Assembly (NCBI GenBank): GCA_947166625.1
Contig: CAMVEX010000023.1
Span: 1 to 43,510, forward strand
DNA length: 43,510 nt
Direction of reading: 5' to 3'
Source of the DNA: an uncultured Clostridia bacterium
Lineage (GTDB): Bacteria > Bacillota > Clostridia > Oscillospirales > Acutalibacteraceae
Both the position numbers and the translations under genes were made by a program. Positions within the stretch are counted from its first letter, which is position 1, and every line of letters begins with the position of its first letter. Positions 28,538 through 37,492 of the stretch are shown here, piece after piece. The notes under the pieces are model-generated. The model saw nothing but the letters and a program-made list of their open reading frames with translations. It ran no database searches and was not told the DNA's origin.

Positions 28538-29704
28538 ATGACTCAGGAACAGCTTAACAGCGCCGTGGAGAGATTCAAGGCGCTTGTAACGGAACAGAAC
28601 AAAAGAAGCGAAAAAATCAAGCAGCAGGGCGATTTCATAGACTTTGACAAGCTTGATAAGCTCACGATAGGCGTTTGCGGCGGCGACGGCATAGGCCCCA
28701 TCATCACCGCGGAGAGCGCAAGGGTGCTTGCATTCCTGCTCAAGGATGAAGTAGAGAGCGGCAAGATAGAATTCAAGACCATTGACGGGCTCACCATCGA
28801 AAACAGAGTTAAGGTAAACAAGGCTATCCCCGACGACGTAATGGAGCAGCTCAAGCAGTGCCCCGTTATCCTCAAAGGGCCCACTACCACTCCGCAGGCG
28901 GGCGACCCCTGGCCCAATATCGAGAGCGCCAATGTCGCAATGAGAAAGGCTCTCGACCTCTTTGCAAACGTAAGACCCGTCAAGATCCCCGAGGAGGGAA
29001 TCGACTGGACCTTCTTCCGTGAAAACACGGAGGGCGCCTATGCGGTAGGCTCAAAGGGCATCAACATCACGGACGACCTCGCCATGGATTTTGTTGTAAC
29101 TACAACTGAAGGAACGGAGAGGATAGCACGCCTTGCCTACGAATACGCGCGCAAAAACGGCAAAGACAGAGTATCTATCATCCAGAAGGCGAATATCATC
29201 AAGACGACCGACGGCAAATTCCTCAATCTCGCCAAAAATATAGGAAAAGAATATCCTGAGATCACCACCGATGAATGGTATATCGACATCACTACTGCAA
29301 AGCTCATCGACCCCAAGCGCCGCAAGGATTTCAAGGTGTTTGTGCTCCCCAATCTCTACGGCGATATAATCACCGATGAGGCAGCGGAATTCATGGGCGG
29401 CGTAGGCACCGCGGGCAGCGCCAACATCGGCAAAAAATACGCCATGTTTGAGGCTATCCACGGCTCGGCTCCCAGGATGATAAAAGAGGGCAGAGGCAAA
29501 TACGCAGACCCCGCTTCGATGCTCAGAGCGTCTGTAATGCTCCTCTCTCACATCGGCAAGCAGGCTCAGGCGGATAAACTCGAGAGAGCGCTCGATATCT
29601 GCATGTATGAAGAAAAGAAAATGCATATCACCGGCAGAGAGGACGGTTGCACCTGCGAAGACTTCGGAAACTATGTAATGGAGACTCTCTCCCGACTCGA
29701 TTAA
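28538..29704 (+). CDS. Isocitrate dehydrogenase (isocitrate/isopropylmalate dehydrogenase family)
   Basis: Oxidative decarboxylation of isocitrate to 2-oxoglutarate; 388 residues, cytoplasmic. The N-terminal IGVCGGDGIGPIITAE, substrate residues in VRPVKIPEEGIDWTFFRENTEGAYAVG near residue 150, the metal site NLYGDIITDEAAEFMGG near 275 and the cofactor loop FEAIHGSAPRM near 310 all match the family. An N-terminal extension of about 45 residues precedes the first strand. The NAD or NADP preference cannot be read confidently. The operon partner aconitase supports isocitrate rather than isopropylmalate as substrate. Confidence 0.88.
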   Translation: MTQEQLNSAVERFKALVTEQNKRSEKIKQQGDFIDFDKLDKLTIGVCGGDGIGPIITAESARVLAFLLKDEVESGKIEFKTIDGLTIENRVKVNKAIPDDVMEQLKQCPVILKGPTTTPQAGDPWPNIESANVAMRKALDLFANVRPVKIPEEGIDWTFFRENTEGAYAVGSKGINITDDLAMDFVVTTTEGTERIARLAYEYARKNGKDRVSIIQKANIIKTTDGKFLNLAKNIGKEYPEITTDEWYIDITTAKLIDPKRRKDFKVFVLPNLYGDIITDEAAEFMGGVGTAGSANIGKKYAMFEAIHGSAPRMIKEGRGKYADPASMLRASVMLLSHIGKQAQADKLERALDICMYEEKKMHITGREDGCTCEDFGNYVMETLSRLD

Positions 29705-29722
29705 GGATTTAAGGTGAACAAA

Positions 29723-31411
29723 ATGAAAAAACTCACGGCAGTTTTACTGTCTCTTATCTTTACGCTTTCGCTTGCCCTGCCGGCGTTTGCGGAATCTCTC
29801 CCCGGCTCATACAGCTCGGCAGAGAAAGGATATATCACTTCGGTCAAAAAGCAGGGCGATTTCGGCACCTGCGGAGCTTTCGCGGCAGTCGCCTGCCTTG
29901 AAAGCGACTATATAATGCAGGGCTACGGCACAAAGGACGATACCGATTTTTCCGAAGCGTTTCTTTACTGGTTCAGCGTAAAGTCGGCGTGGAAGGATAA
30001 AAACTCCGGCTATTACGGCGACGGGCAGAATCTCGAAGGCGATACCTTCAATGTGGGTCTTAACGATTGGGATATAGAATCCTCTCTCAAGACCGATACC
30101 GGCATCGCTTATGAATATGACTTCCCTTACAGCCCCTACTCGGCGAAGTTTATGGGAAATTACAGCGAATTACAGAGGATCGCTTCGGGCTGCAATGTCA
30201 GGATCAAGGATATAGTTGAGCTTGATCCCGAAAACAGAAACGCCGTAAAGAAGCAGATATTTGAACACGGCGCCGTTTCCGTCGCTTTCAATTCGAGCAA
30301 ATACTACAAGGGCGACAACGGCACTGTAGCTCAAAACAGTTTTTCGCTCATACCTAACCACGCGGTCGCCATAGTCGGCTGGGATGATAACTTCAAGGCC
30401 GAGGGCAGATTCAGCAAGCTTGTGATGAAAAAAGCGGGCGCCTGGCTCTGCAAAAACAGCTGGGGACCGGAATGGGGCGATAAAGGATATTTCTGGCTCC
30501 CCTACTCCGACCCGACTATCGACACGATCACCGGATTTTCGGTCAGCGTAAACGAAAACTGCGACAGCAAATATTCCTATAACGGTTATACCTCATACTT
30601 CCGCGGATTGGAAAATCCCACTCTGGGCGCAAACAAATTCACCGCCGCCGTTGACGGCAGTGTAACCAAAGTGGCATTTTATGTTTACAAGGGCACCGAT
30701 ATAGATATTAAAATCTGCGCCGATAACGGAGACAACATTCCCGATTCGGGCGAAGTGCTCGCCACATTCTCAGGCCATTATGACAGCGGCGGATACTATA
30801 CCGAGCCGCTCAGCGAGCCCTTTGACGTCGCGAGGGGCGACAGTTTCTTTATCGTCGCGAATTACTCGACCAAATGTCCGCTTGAAAACGCCTACTCAGA
30901 GATCACCCACGATGAGCCCGGCCGCTCTTACTATTTTGTTGACGGCAAGTGGTACGACACCGGTGATGACGATGTTGCGGGCGACTGCGCGCTTGAAGCG
31001 GTGATCACGGCGGATCACGAATACGGCGAGAGCATACACAAGGACCCCACCTGCACCACTGTCGGCTATGATATGCAGGTATGCGCCCACTGCGGAAAGA
31101 GCGTGAGATCAAACATCCCCGCAAAAGGCCACACCTACGGCGAATGGGAGTATTATATCAGAATCGGCACCGCGGATGTTTATATCAGGACCTGCTCCGA
31201 ATGTAAAAACATTGACTTCAAATGCATTGACAAGGACGGTAACGAGATAAGCCTTGAGCAGGCGGAGGAAGACAGAGCGAATGCCGGATTCTTCAGCTCG
31301 TTCTACACCAATTTTGTTTCGGCAATCAATTCCTTCATGCAGTTTATCCGTGACTTCTTTATGTCCGGTTACATAAGGTTTATCGAGCGTCTGATCCCCG
31401 ATATCTACTGA
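29723..31411 (+). CDS. Secreted C1 (papain-like) cysteine peptidase with lectin-like domain
   Basis: 562-residue exported protease. The signal peptide is KLTAVLLSLIFTLSLALPAFA. Catalytic residues: the oxyanion Gln in VKKQGDFGTCGAFA with the active Cys near residue 49, His in PNHAVAIVGWDD near 213 and Asn in CKNSWGPEWGDKGYFW near 245. In papain the Cys is followed by Trp; here it is Gly. A lectin-like beta domain follows (residues 290-430), then a Cys-rich CTTVGYD / CAHCGK / GHTYGEW segment and a C-terminal aromatic helix ending IRDFFMSGYIRFIERLIPDIY. A GTG at 29714 is part of the ribosome site AAGGTG, so the ATG at 29723 is chosen. Only 18 bases follow the isocitrate dehydrogenase stop, so it may be co-transcribed. 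Confidence 0.88.
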   Translation: MKKLTAVLLSLIFTLSLALPAFAESLPGSYSSAEKGYITSVKKQGDFGTCGAFAAVACLESDYIMQGYGTKDDTDFSEAFLYWFSVKSAWKDKNSGYYGDGQNLEGDTFNVGLNDWDIESSLKTDTGIAYEYDFPYSPYSAKFMGNYSELQRIASGCNVRIKDIVELDPENRNAVKKQIFEHGAVSVAFNSSKYYKGDNGTVAQNSFSLIPNHAVAIVGWDDNFKAEGRFSKLVMKKAGAWLCKNSWGPEWGDKGYFWLPYSDPTIDTITGFSVSVNENCDSKYSYNGYTSYFRGLENPTLGANKFTAAVDGSVTKVAFYVYKGTDIDIKICADNGDNIPDSGEVLATFSGHYDSGGYYTEPLSEPFDVARGDSFFIVANYSTKCPLENAYSEITHDEPGRSYYFVDGKWYDTGDDDVAGDCALEAVITADHEYGESIHKDPTCTTVGYDMQVCAHCGKSVRSNIPAKGHTYGEWEYYIRIGTADVYIRTCSECKNIDFKCIDKDGNEISLEQAEEDRANAGFFSSFYTNFVSAINSFMQFIRDFFMSGYIRFIERLIPDIY

Positions 31412-31424
31412 TAAGAAAATTTAT

Positions 31425-31460
31425 GAGGCTTGCGGAATTGACCGCAAGCCTCTGATTTTT
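31425..31460 (+). terminator. Convergent terminator after the C1 peptidase
   Basis: GAGGCTTGCGG and CCGCAAGCCTC form an 11-bp stem with a six-base loop, followed by TGATTTTT. It reaches the stop codon of the leftward hydrolase gene. Confidence 0.85.
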
Positions 31461-32886
31461 ACTGCCCTTTGTCGATCTCGAGCAAACCTGTATTTTCGTT
31501 AAAGAATAAATATTGAGGATATTGAGAATATGTTCCCGTATCAGCCTGAGAGCCGCTGTAAAGCAGAGTGTTGATAAATTCATCCACGGAGCTGTCGGAT
31601 TTGCTGTGGGTATAATGCCTTATAAACCAGGTCTGATCGGGGAACATACATTTTCCGGCGTCGATATTTTCGCCGGGTGAAATATACTTTTTATCCGCCG
31701 AATTCAGATAAGCCGAATCGAGCTTTTTGCCGTGAGGCGCGCAGACGGCGCCGAATGATGAATAACGGGTATCTATGACCATATCGCTCTCATTGACCCA
31801 CGAATCCGTCATAAACATCGCGTTATAGCCGCAGCGGGCAATGACATAGAGTTTTGCGCTCTCATCAATTTCTCTGAGAGTCTGCTCTTTATACGGGCGT
31901 ATTTCGGTATCAAACCGCTCTACCTTCTCTTTTAGCCCGCTTCTGTCGGTCGGATCATCGGCGTAAACGGTATTGAATACATAATCGTATGCCTCATCGG
32001 CCTTTTCATCCGGCACCATGGACCATATACTCAGCCATCCGCCGAAAAGAGGAAGTATCGCTGTGCCGAGCCTTTCCATACCGATTTTATCAGACATACG
32101 GTTGACAAGGCGGCAGGCAAGCGAGGTTATCCTCGTATAGTAGAGGAAATCAAAGAGAAAATCGAGAAGTTTCTCATTATCGGAAAATTCGACAGCCGCT
32201 TTGAGATAGCTTGTGAGCGCCTTATCGCGGAATACGAGATTGCCCGTAAACAGATCGCCGGTGTAAGCTTCGCCGAATACGCCTGTGGTATTAAACGCCC
32301 AGCTCTTGATTTTAGAGGTGCCGAAAAGGCGGGCGTAGGTCATAAGCACCACTCCGCCGTAACTGTGCGCCTCGGCGACTATTTGATCGGCTCCGGAGCA
32401 TTCAAGCACATAGTCGATAAAATTGGCAAGCCCTTCGGCAGTTTCGATGGGGCTTATGCGCCAGTCATAGACATAGCTGAGCCTTGAAGATTTCGTGATG
32501 CTTTCCGCGGGAGGATAAGACCATCTCACTCCCGATTTATCGGGGACCTCTCCGTCGGGGTCGAGCATAATGGGCTTAAAAAGCTCATCAACAACGGGGA
32601 AAACCTTATCGGCAAAGCGCTGATAATTATGGGTTATCAGCAGGGCTCCGAGGGCGGGAAGCGCCTTTTTGACCGCTTCTTTGATCGCATCGCCCGACGG
32701 GGGCCAGGCAGGCTCTGAATCGGGGTCTGACGGATCGACATATACGGTCGAGCCCATAAAGCCGTGGATGAAAATATAGGGGCAGTCCTGTGCGACATCC
32801 GGCGACTGCGCGAAGGCGGGCGAGAGGGGCATCAGGCATAATACGGCGCTGAGAATTACCGCCGCGGCTCTGCGAATGCTTTTCAT
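31459..32886 (-). CDS. Secreted LCAT-like alpha/beta hydrolase
   Basis: 475-residue exported protein. The signal peptide is AAAVILSAVLCLMPLSPAFA. The lipase-like start YIFIHGFMGSTVYVD contains HGFMG (oxyanion region). LSYVYDWRISPIETAEGLANF is characteristic of lecithin:cholesterol acyltransferase relatives. The nucleophile elbow is VAEAHSYGGVVLM with Ser near residue 172. A late His could be in FIRHYTHSKSD near 440. It is a paralogue of 7241-9148, sharing the N-terminal region and the position of the Ser, but it lacks that protein's long C-terminal tail. It probably acts on lipids or esters outside the cell; the substrate is unknown. CGGAGGA precedes the ATG. Confidence 0.75.
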   Translation of the reverse strand: MKSIRRAAAVILSAVLCLMPLSPAFAQSPDVAQDCPYIFIHGFMGSTVYVDPSDPDSEPAWPPSGDAIKEAVKKALPALGALLITHNYQRFADKVFPVVDELFKPIMLDPDGEVPDKSGVRWSYPPAESITKSSRLSYVYDWRISPIETAEGLANFIDYVLECSGADQIVAEAHSYGGVVLMTYARLFGTSKIKSWAFNTTGVFGEAYTGDLFTGNLVFRDKALTSYLKAAVEFSDNEKLLDFLFDFLYYTRITSLACRLVNRMSDKIGMERLGTAILPLFGGWLSIWSMVPDEKADEAYDYVFNTVYADDPTDRSGLKEKVERFDTEIRPYKEQTLREIDESAKLYVIARCGYNAMFMTDSWVNESDMVIDTRYSSFGAVCAPHGKKLDSAYLNSADKKYISPGENIDAGKCMFPDQTWFIRHYTHSKSDSSVDEFINTLLYSGSQADTGTYSQYPQYLFFNENTGLLEIDKGQ

Positions 32887-32926
32887 GATAGTTCCTCCGG
32901 AAAAGGTTTTTATTATTTACGGATCA

Positions 32927-32955
32927 ATAATAACAAATCCGCCGCCCAAAATCAA
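32927..32955 (-). promoter_or_regulatory. Promoter of the LCAT-like hydrolase gene
   Basis: TTGATT (32955-32950), a 17-base spacer and TATTAT (32932-32927), 41 bases before the ATG. Confidence 0.6.
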
Positions 32956-33040
32956 CCTCCAATGCGAAACGGCTTTCCCGTAATTGTCAAAATTGCCTTA
33001 AAATTCAGGCTTTTTTAATCAAATTTAACACAAATGATGA

Positions 33041-33069
33041 TTGACAATTACAGACGGCAATAATATAAT
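33041..33069 (+). promoter_or_regulatory. Strong sigma-A promoter of the acylation cassette
   Basis: Perfect TTGACA (33041-33046), a 17-base spacer and perfect TATAAT (33064-33069), the best consensus promoter in the window. Confidence 0.85.
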
Positions 33070-33101
33070 AATTCCAATGTATTAACGGGTGGTAGTACTT
33101 T

Positions 33102-34124
33102 ATGAAAAAATCTGTAAGCGTGTTGCTGATAATGTTGCTCACATTCAGCTTTATTCTTGCTTCGTGCTCGGACGAAAAAGAGACTTATATACAAAATACA
33201 TCCGACGGCGCTCTCAGCAGAGCGCTGACTTCACTGACGGATATTACCGATGAAAGCACCATGGCAGAGAGCTACACAAGCGAAAGCTCAGCCGCCGAAT
33301 CATCATCCTCATCTGCCTTTGAAACAAGCACTCAGGTGGCAAGCGCAACTGTGACTCAGGCGCGGACCGAGCCGACGACGGCGGGCACCACAATATCCGT
33401 CACTACAAGCACCAGAATGCGGCTCAAAGACAGGCTCACCAAAAACAGGCAGACCACGGCGTCTCAGACATCATCGGCGGCTCCGAAGCCGATCCTTCAC
33501 GGCAGCGCATTTTTTGACGACGCGGTGTTTGTGGGCGACAGCGTGACGCTCGGGCTCTCAAACTATGTGAGCAACGAGCGCGCCGCAGGCAGAGAATGCC
33601 TCGGCAAGGCGCAGTTCCTCTGCTCGGGCAGCATGAGCTACTCAAATTCACGCGGAGCGGTAGGCGCAAAAAATACCATTCACCCCAAGTATAACGGTAA
33701 AGAAGTTCTCATAGAGGACGGGATCAAACTCTGCGGGGCCAAGAAGGTATTTATCATGCTCGGCATGAACGATTTTTCCGCATATAATCTCGATTTTATC
33801 AAAAACAATATCAGAGACACTCTCGATAAGATAATAGCAAAAAACCCCGTGGTGACCATCTATATCGAATCGGTGACCCCCATCGCTCAGGGCAAAGAGC
33901 ACGGCAAATTCACAAACGCGGGAGTTGACGCATTCAACGATGTGCTCAAAGGATTCTGCAAAGAATACGGGCTTCAATATGTTGACGTCAATTCTCATCT
34001 CAAAGATTCCGCAGGCTGTTTCAAAGCCGAATATTGCGGAGATAACGGCACAAACGGAATGGGGATCCACATGAATCCCGCCGGAAGCAAGGCGTGGATC
34101 GATTTCCTCATAAACAATTTCTGA
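33102..34124 (+). CDS. SGNH/GDSL esterase lipoprotein
   Basis: 340-residue lipid-anchored hydrolase. The lipobox FILASC follows a hydrophobic signal. Residues 45-130 are a Ser/Thr/Ala-rich linker that would span the wall. The SGNH core follows: block I FVGDSVTLGLSNYV (nucleophilic Ser), block III MLGMNDF with Asn, and block V GIHMNPAGSKAW with His. It likely adds or removes O-acyl groups on a wall or capsule polymer outside the cell. The next two genes are an MBOAT acyltransferase and a DHHW protein, so the three probably form one surface O-acylation system. It is driven by a consensus promoter. Confidence 0.87.
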   Translation: MKKSVSVLLIMLLTFSFILASCSDEKETYIQNTSDGALSRALTSLTDITDESTMAESYTSESSAAESSSSSAFETSTQVASATVTQARTEPTTAGTTISVTTSTRMRLKDRLTKNRQTTASQTSSAAPKPILHGSAFFDDAVFVGDSVTLGLSNYVSNERAAGRECLGKAQFLCSGSMSYSNSRGAVGAKNTIHPKYNGKEVLIEDGIKLCGAKKVFIMLGMNDFSAYNLDFIKNNIRDTLDKIIAKNPVVTIYIESVTPIAQGKEHGKFTNAGVDAFNDVLKGFCKEYGLQYVDVNSHLKDSAGCFKAEYCGDNGTNGMGIHMNPAGSKAWIDFLINNF

Positions 34125-34157
34125 ATACAGGGTAATACCCGATAACCGGAGGACAGC

Positions 34158-35558
34158 ATGGTATTTTCAAGCTTGATTTTTATGTTTGCATTTTTACCTG
34201 CCGTCCTTCTTATTTATTACATTCTTCCGAAAAAATTCAGGAATATATTCCTGCTCATCGCAGACCTTTTCTTTTACGGCTGGGGTGAGCCGATACTTGT
34301 TTTACTGATGATCTTTTCCATAGTGATAAACTATGCGGCAGGGCTTCTGATAGGCAAAACAGACGATAAAAAAAGGAAAAAAGCGATACTTATCATATCC
34401 GTAATAATCGACCTGGGTATGCTCGCATTCTTCAAATACACGGGATTCATTACGGAAAACTTAAAAATCATACTCCCCTTCCTCAACATCAAGGTGCTTG
34501 AGATACCGCTGCCAATCGGCATTTCATTCTACACCTTCCAGATAATGTCTTACACGATAGACGTTTACAGGGGCGACACCGAAGTACAGAATAATCTGAT
34601 TTCCTTCGGCACCTATGTCTCTCTCTTCCCTCAGCTCATAGCGGGGCCGATAGTCCGCTACAGAGATGTTGACACTCAGCTGAGCGAAAGGCGCGAAAAC
34701 CTTGACCAGTTTGCGCGCGGAGTGAGGCTGTTTATGCTCGGCCTTGCCAAAAAGGTGCTTTTTGCAAACCCGATGGGCCTGCTGTGGGATACGATGAGAG
34801 AAACGCAGGGCAGAGGTGCGATAGCCTCCTGGATCGGGATCATAGCCTACTCGCTTCAGATCTATTATGATTTCAGCGGGTATTCGGATATGGCGAGGGG
34901 TCTGGGCAATATGTTCGGATTTGAATTCCTCAAAAACTTCGATTATCCGTATATTTCAAAGAATATCACGGAATTCTGGAGAAGATGGCATATCTCGCTC
35001 GGCACCTGGTTCAGAGAATATGTGTATATTCCGCTCGGCGGCAACCGCAAGGGCAAGGCGAGGCAGATAATAAATCTGCTCATCGTCTGGATGCTCACCG
35101 GCTTCTGGCACGGAGCAAGCTGGAACTTCCTGCTCTGGGGTCTTTATTTCGGAATAATCCTTATTCTCGAAAAACTGTTTCTTCTTAAAATTCTCGATAA
35201 ACTGCCGAAATTCATCTCGCATATTTATGCGCTGGTGCTCATTATTTTCGGCTGGGCTCTATTCTACTATTCCGACGATGTCGGCGGATTCAAGGCTCTC
35301 GCGGAATTCATCCCCTCTCTGTTTACGGGAGGATTCATTTCGGATGACGCTTTGCATATCTCGGTTTCATATCTGCCGATGCTTGCGGCGGGGCTTATAG
35401 CTTCCACGCCTGTCATCCGCAAGATATACGATAAGCTCAAATGTAAAATCAATCATTTTGAAATACTTGAAGCCGCGGCAATTATCATACTGCTGATAAT
35501 CTGCACCGCAAGCCTTGTCAACAACGCCTACAATCCGTTTATCTATTTCAAATTTTAA
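34158..35558 (+). CDS. MBOAT family O-acyltransferase (AlgI/DltB/PatA-like)
   Basis: 466-residue polytopic membrane protein that passes acyl groups, commonly acetyl, from cytoplasmic donors to an extracellular acceptor. Family features: FYGWGEPILVLL near residue 40, LPIGISFYTFQ near 118, SLFPQLIAGPIVRY near 155, and the conserved ITEFWRRWHISLGTWFREYVYIPLGGN near 275. The catalytic His region is LTGFWHGASWNFLLWG near 315. It lies between the SGNH lipoprotein and the DHHW protein, the order expected for an alginate- or PatAB-like acetylation system. Confidence 0.94.
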   Translation: MVFSSLIFMFAFLPAVLLIYYILPKKFRNIFLLIADLFFYGWGEPILVLLMIFSIVINYAAGLLIGKTDDKKRKKAILIISVIIDLGMLAFFKYTGFITENLKIILPFLNIKVLEIPLPIGISFYTFQIMSYTIDVYRGDTEVQNNLISFGTYVSLFPQLIAGPIVRYRDVDTQLSERRENLDQFARGVRLFMLGLAKKVLFANPMGLLWDTMRETQGRGAIASWIGIIAYSLQIYYDFSGYSDMARGLGNMFGFEFLKNFDYPYISKNITEFWRRWHISLGTWFREYVYIPLGGNRKGKARQIINLLIVWMLTGFWHGASWNFLLWGLYFGIILILEKLFLLKILDKLPKFISHIYALVLIIFGWALFYYSDDVGGFKALAEFIPSLFTGGFISDDALHISVSYLPMLAAGLIASTPVIRKIYDKLKCKINHFEILEAAAIIILLIICTASLVNNAYNPFIYFKF

Positions 35559-35561
35559 TCT

Positions 35562-36707
35562 ATGAAAAACAAATTCGGTACAAAATTGATAATATGCGTT
35601 TTCACGGCATTCATCTTTGTTATGGGTCTGCTGTATATTTTCATGCCCAAAAACGAATTTTCCGAAACGGAAAAACGCTATCTTGCGACCGCGCCGAAGC
35701 TCAGCTTTTCATCTGTCAAAGACGGGAGCTTCTCAAAGGGATTTGAGAATTTTCTCGCGGATCAGACCCCTATGCGCACATTCTTTGTGAGCGTAAACGC
35801 TTATTTTGAACTTATCAAGGGCAACAACGGCTCAAACGGCGTATATCTCGGCAAAGACGGCACGCTGATCGAAAAGCCTTTTGACAGAGATAACAGGCTC
35901 GATATAAATATCGGCAGGATCGCGGCTTTTGCAAAAGAAACGGGGCTTCGCTCCTCCGTAGTCGCAGTGCCCTCAAAGGGGTATGTCTGCTCCGATAAGC
36001 TGCCGAAAAACGCCATGGATTACCTTGACGGGCAATACAGCGAAAAAATAAAAAGCGCTCTGCCCGGCAATATAAAATATATTGACCTGACGACCGAATT
36101 CAAAAATTCACCCGACAGAGACAGATATTTTTACAGGACCGACCATCACTGGACGAGCGAGGGCGCCTTCGCGGCGTATCGGGCGATTTCACGCGATCTC
36201 TTTTTGCCCGTAAGCTCCGTAATGCATACCGTTCCTTCAAAAGATAATTATAAAATCGAAACCGTCAAAGGCTTTTACGGCACATCTTACGCCAAGGCCT
36301 GCTACACGCTGACAAAGCCGGATGATGTTGAATTATGGCTCGATAAAGAGACTCTCGGAAAAGCGAAAGTGACGATAATCGACGGCAAAGACGAAATAAG
36401 TTCCGGCAGTATGTTTTTCAGAAACCATCTGTCGGAGGGCGATAAATATCTCACATTCCTTGACGGAAACCATCCGCTTGTCAAAATCGAAACCGGGAAC
36501 GAAGGGGCAAATCTGCTTTTGATAAAGGATTCCTTCGCCCACTGCATAGCGCCGTTTCTCGCCCGCGATTACGCAAATATAATTATGATTGATCTGAGAT
36601 ATTATAAATCCAATGTAAGGCAGCTTATTGAGGAAGAAGATATAAATGAAATGATGTTCCTCTACAGTATCGAAAACCTTGCGACAAGCAGAGATATTCT
36701 GTTTTGA
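35562..36707 (+). CDS. DHHW family protein (AlgJ/AlgX-like surface acetylation partner)
   Basis: 381 residues with one N-terminal membrane anchor (LIICVFTAFIFVMGLLYIF) and an exported domain. The signature YFYRTDHHWTSEGAFAAY near residue 190 gives the family its name and holds the Asp-His of the SGNH-like active site. LLLIKDSFAHCIAPFLA near 325 supplies the Ser-containing DSF motif seen in AlgX/AlgJ. These proteins take acyl groups from the MBOAT partner and transfer them to polysaccharide. It starts three bases after the MBOAT stop, so the two are certainly co-translated. Confidence 0.9.
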   Translation: MKNKFGTKLIICVFTAFIFVMGLLYIFMPKNEFSETEKRYLATAPKLSFSSVKDGSFSKGFENFLADQTPMRTFFVSVNAYFELIKGNNGSNGVYLGKDGTLIEKPFDRDNRLDINIGRIAAFAKETGLRSSVVAVPSKGYVCSDKLPKNAMDYLDGQYSEKIKSALPGNIKYIDLTTEFKNSPDRDRYFYRTDHHWTSEGAFAAYRAISRDLFLPVSSVMHTVPSKDNYKIETVKGFYGTSYAKACYTLTKPDDVELWLDKETLGKAKVTIIDGKDEISSGSMFFRNHLSEGDKYLTFLDGNHPLVKIETGNEGANLLLIKDSFAHCIAPFLARDYANIIMIDLRYYKSNVRQLIEEEDINEMMFLYSIENLATSRDILF

Positions 36708-36709
36708 TT

Positions 36710-37378
36710 ATGAAGCTGACAAAAGATATAAAGCTGATAGAATACACCCGGGCGCAGGAGGCGGCTAACTGCTTCACTCACGCGCTCGGTTCCGCTTTTG
36801 CCCTATGCGCTCTTTATATGTGCCTGATAAAAGTCCGGAGCGAGGGCGCACGGTTTATTTTTTCCGCCTGCGTTTACTGCTCGGCATTCATCCTCGTCTA
36901 TACCGCATCCGCGCTGTATCACGGCCTGCCGAGGGGCGAAGCAAAAAAGTTTTTCCGCTTATTCGATCATATTGCGATTCCCTTGCTTTTGGCGGGCACG
37001 GCAACTCCCTGCGCCCTGATAACCCTTTATCGGATAAGCCCCGCGCACGGCATCGCGGTATTTTGCACCGGCTGGTTTTGCGCGGCTTTCGGAATAATCA
37101 CAAAGCTCTTTTTCTTCAATAACGAAAAACTGAAAATTATTTGCATGGCGGTATATTTCATCGGCGGAGCGGCAATGCTTTTCAGCGCCGTTCCACGCCT
37201 CGGAAGCATTGACAAAACCGGATTTGCACTGCTTTGCGCCGGATGCGCGGCATACACGGCGGGCGCCGTATTTTGCAAGCTCGGTATCAAACGTCCTTGG
37301 CTCCACACGGTATTTCATATTTTTGTGCTGGCGGGGAGCATTTTGCATTTTTATGTGATTTACAGCTACATATTTTAA
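36710..37378 (+). CDS. Hemolysin III (HlyIII/PAQR) family membrane protein
   Basis: 222-residue protein with about seven transmembrane helices. The family motifs are EAANCFTHALGSAFAL near residue 15, ASALYHGLPRGEAKKFFRLFDHIAIPLLLAG near 65, where Ser/His and Asp-His are putative metal ligands, and the final HTVFHIFVLAGSILHF near 205. The role of bacterial members is unclear (membrane receptor or hydrolase-like). The start is ATG at 36710; a TTG at 36704 overlaps the DHHW stop, so coupling is likely. Its 3' end lies inside a 120-bp repeat that recurs at 39236. Confidence 0.9.
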   Translation: MKLTKDIKLIEYTRAQEAANCFTHALGSAFALCALYMCLIKVRSEGARFIFSACVYCSAFILVYTASALYHGLPRGEAKKFFRLFDHIAIPLLLAGTATPCALITLYRISPAHGIAVFCTGWFCAAFGIITKLFFFNNEKLKIICMAVYFIGGAAMLFSAVPRLGSIDKTGFALLCAGCAAYTAGAVFCKLGIKRPWLHTVFHIFVLAGSILHFYVIYSYIF

Positions 37379-37477
37379 GGTGAGCGCGATTTGCACTCAC
37401 CTTCTTTTTATAACTTCGTATATTTTTATGAAAGCTGCCGCGGCAAGAATCAGAATAAACAGAGCGTAAGCCGCCGC
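37358..37477. repeat. 120-bp direct repeat, left copy
   Basis: Nearly identical (two mismatches) to 39236-39355. It contains the last seven codons of the HlyIII gene, the convergent terminator and about 70 bases corresponding to the 3' end of the small membrane protein gene at 39275. The two copies bracket the LRR gene. Confidence 0.95.
37377..37410 (+). terminator. Terminator after the HlyIII gene (left copy)
   Basis: AAGGTGAG and CTCACCTT around an 11-base loop, followed by CTTTTTATAA. It overlaps the stop codon of the HlyIII gene. Confidence 0.8.
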
Positions 37478-37492
37478 ATTAGTTTTGCTGTA

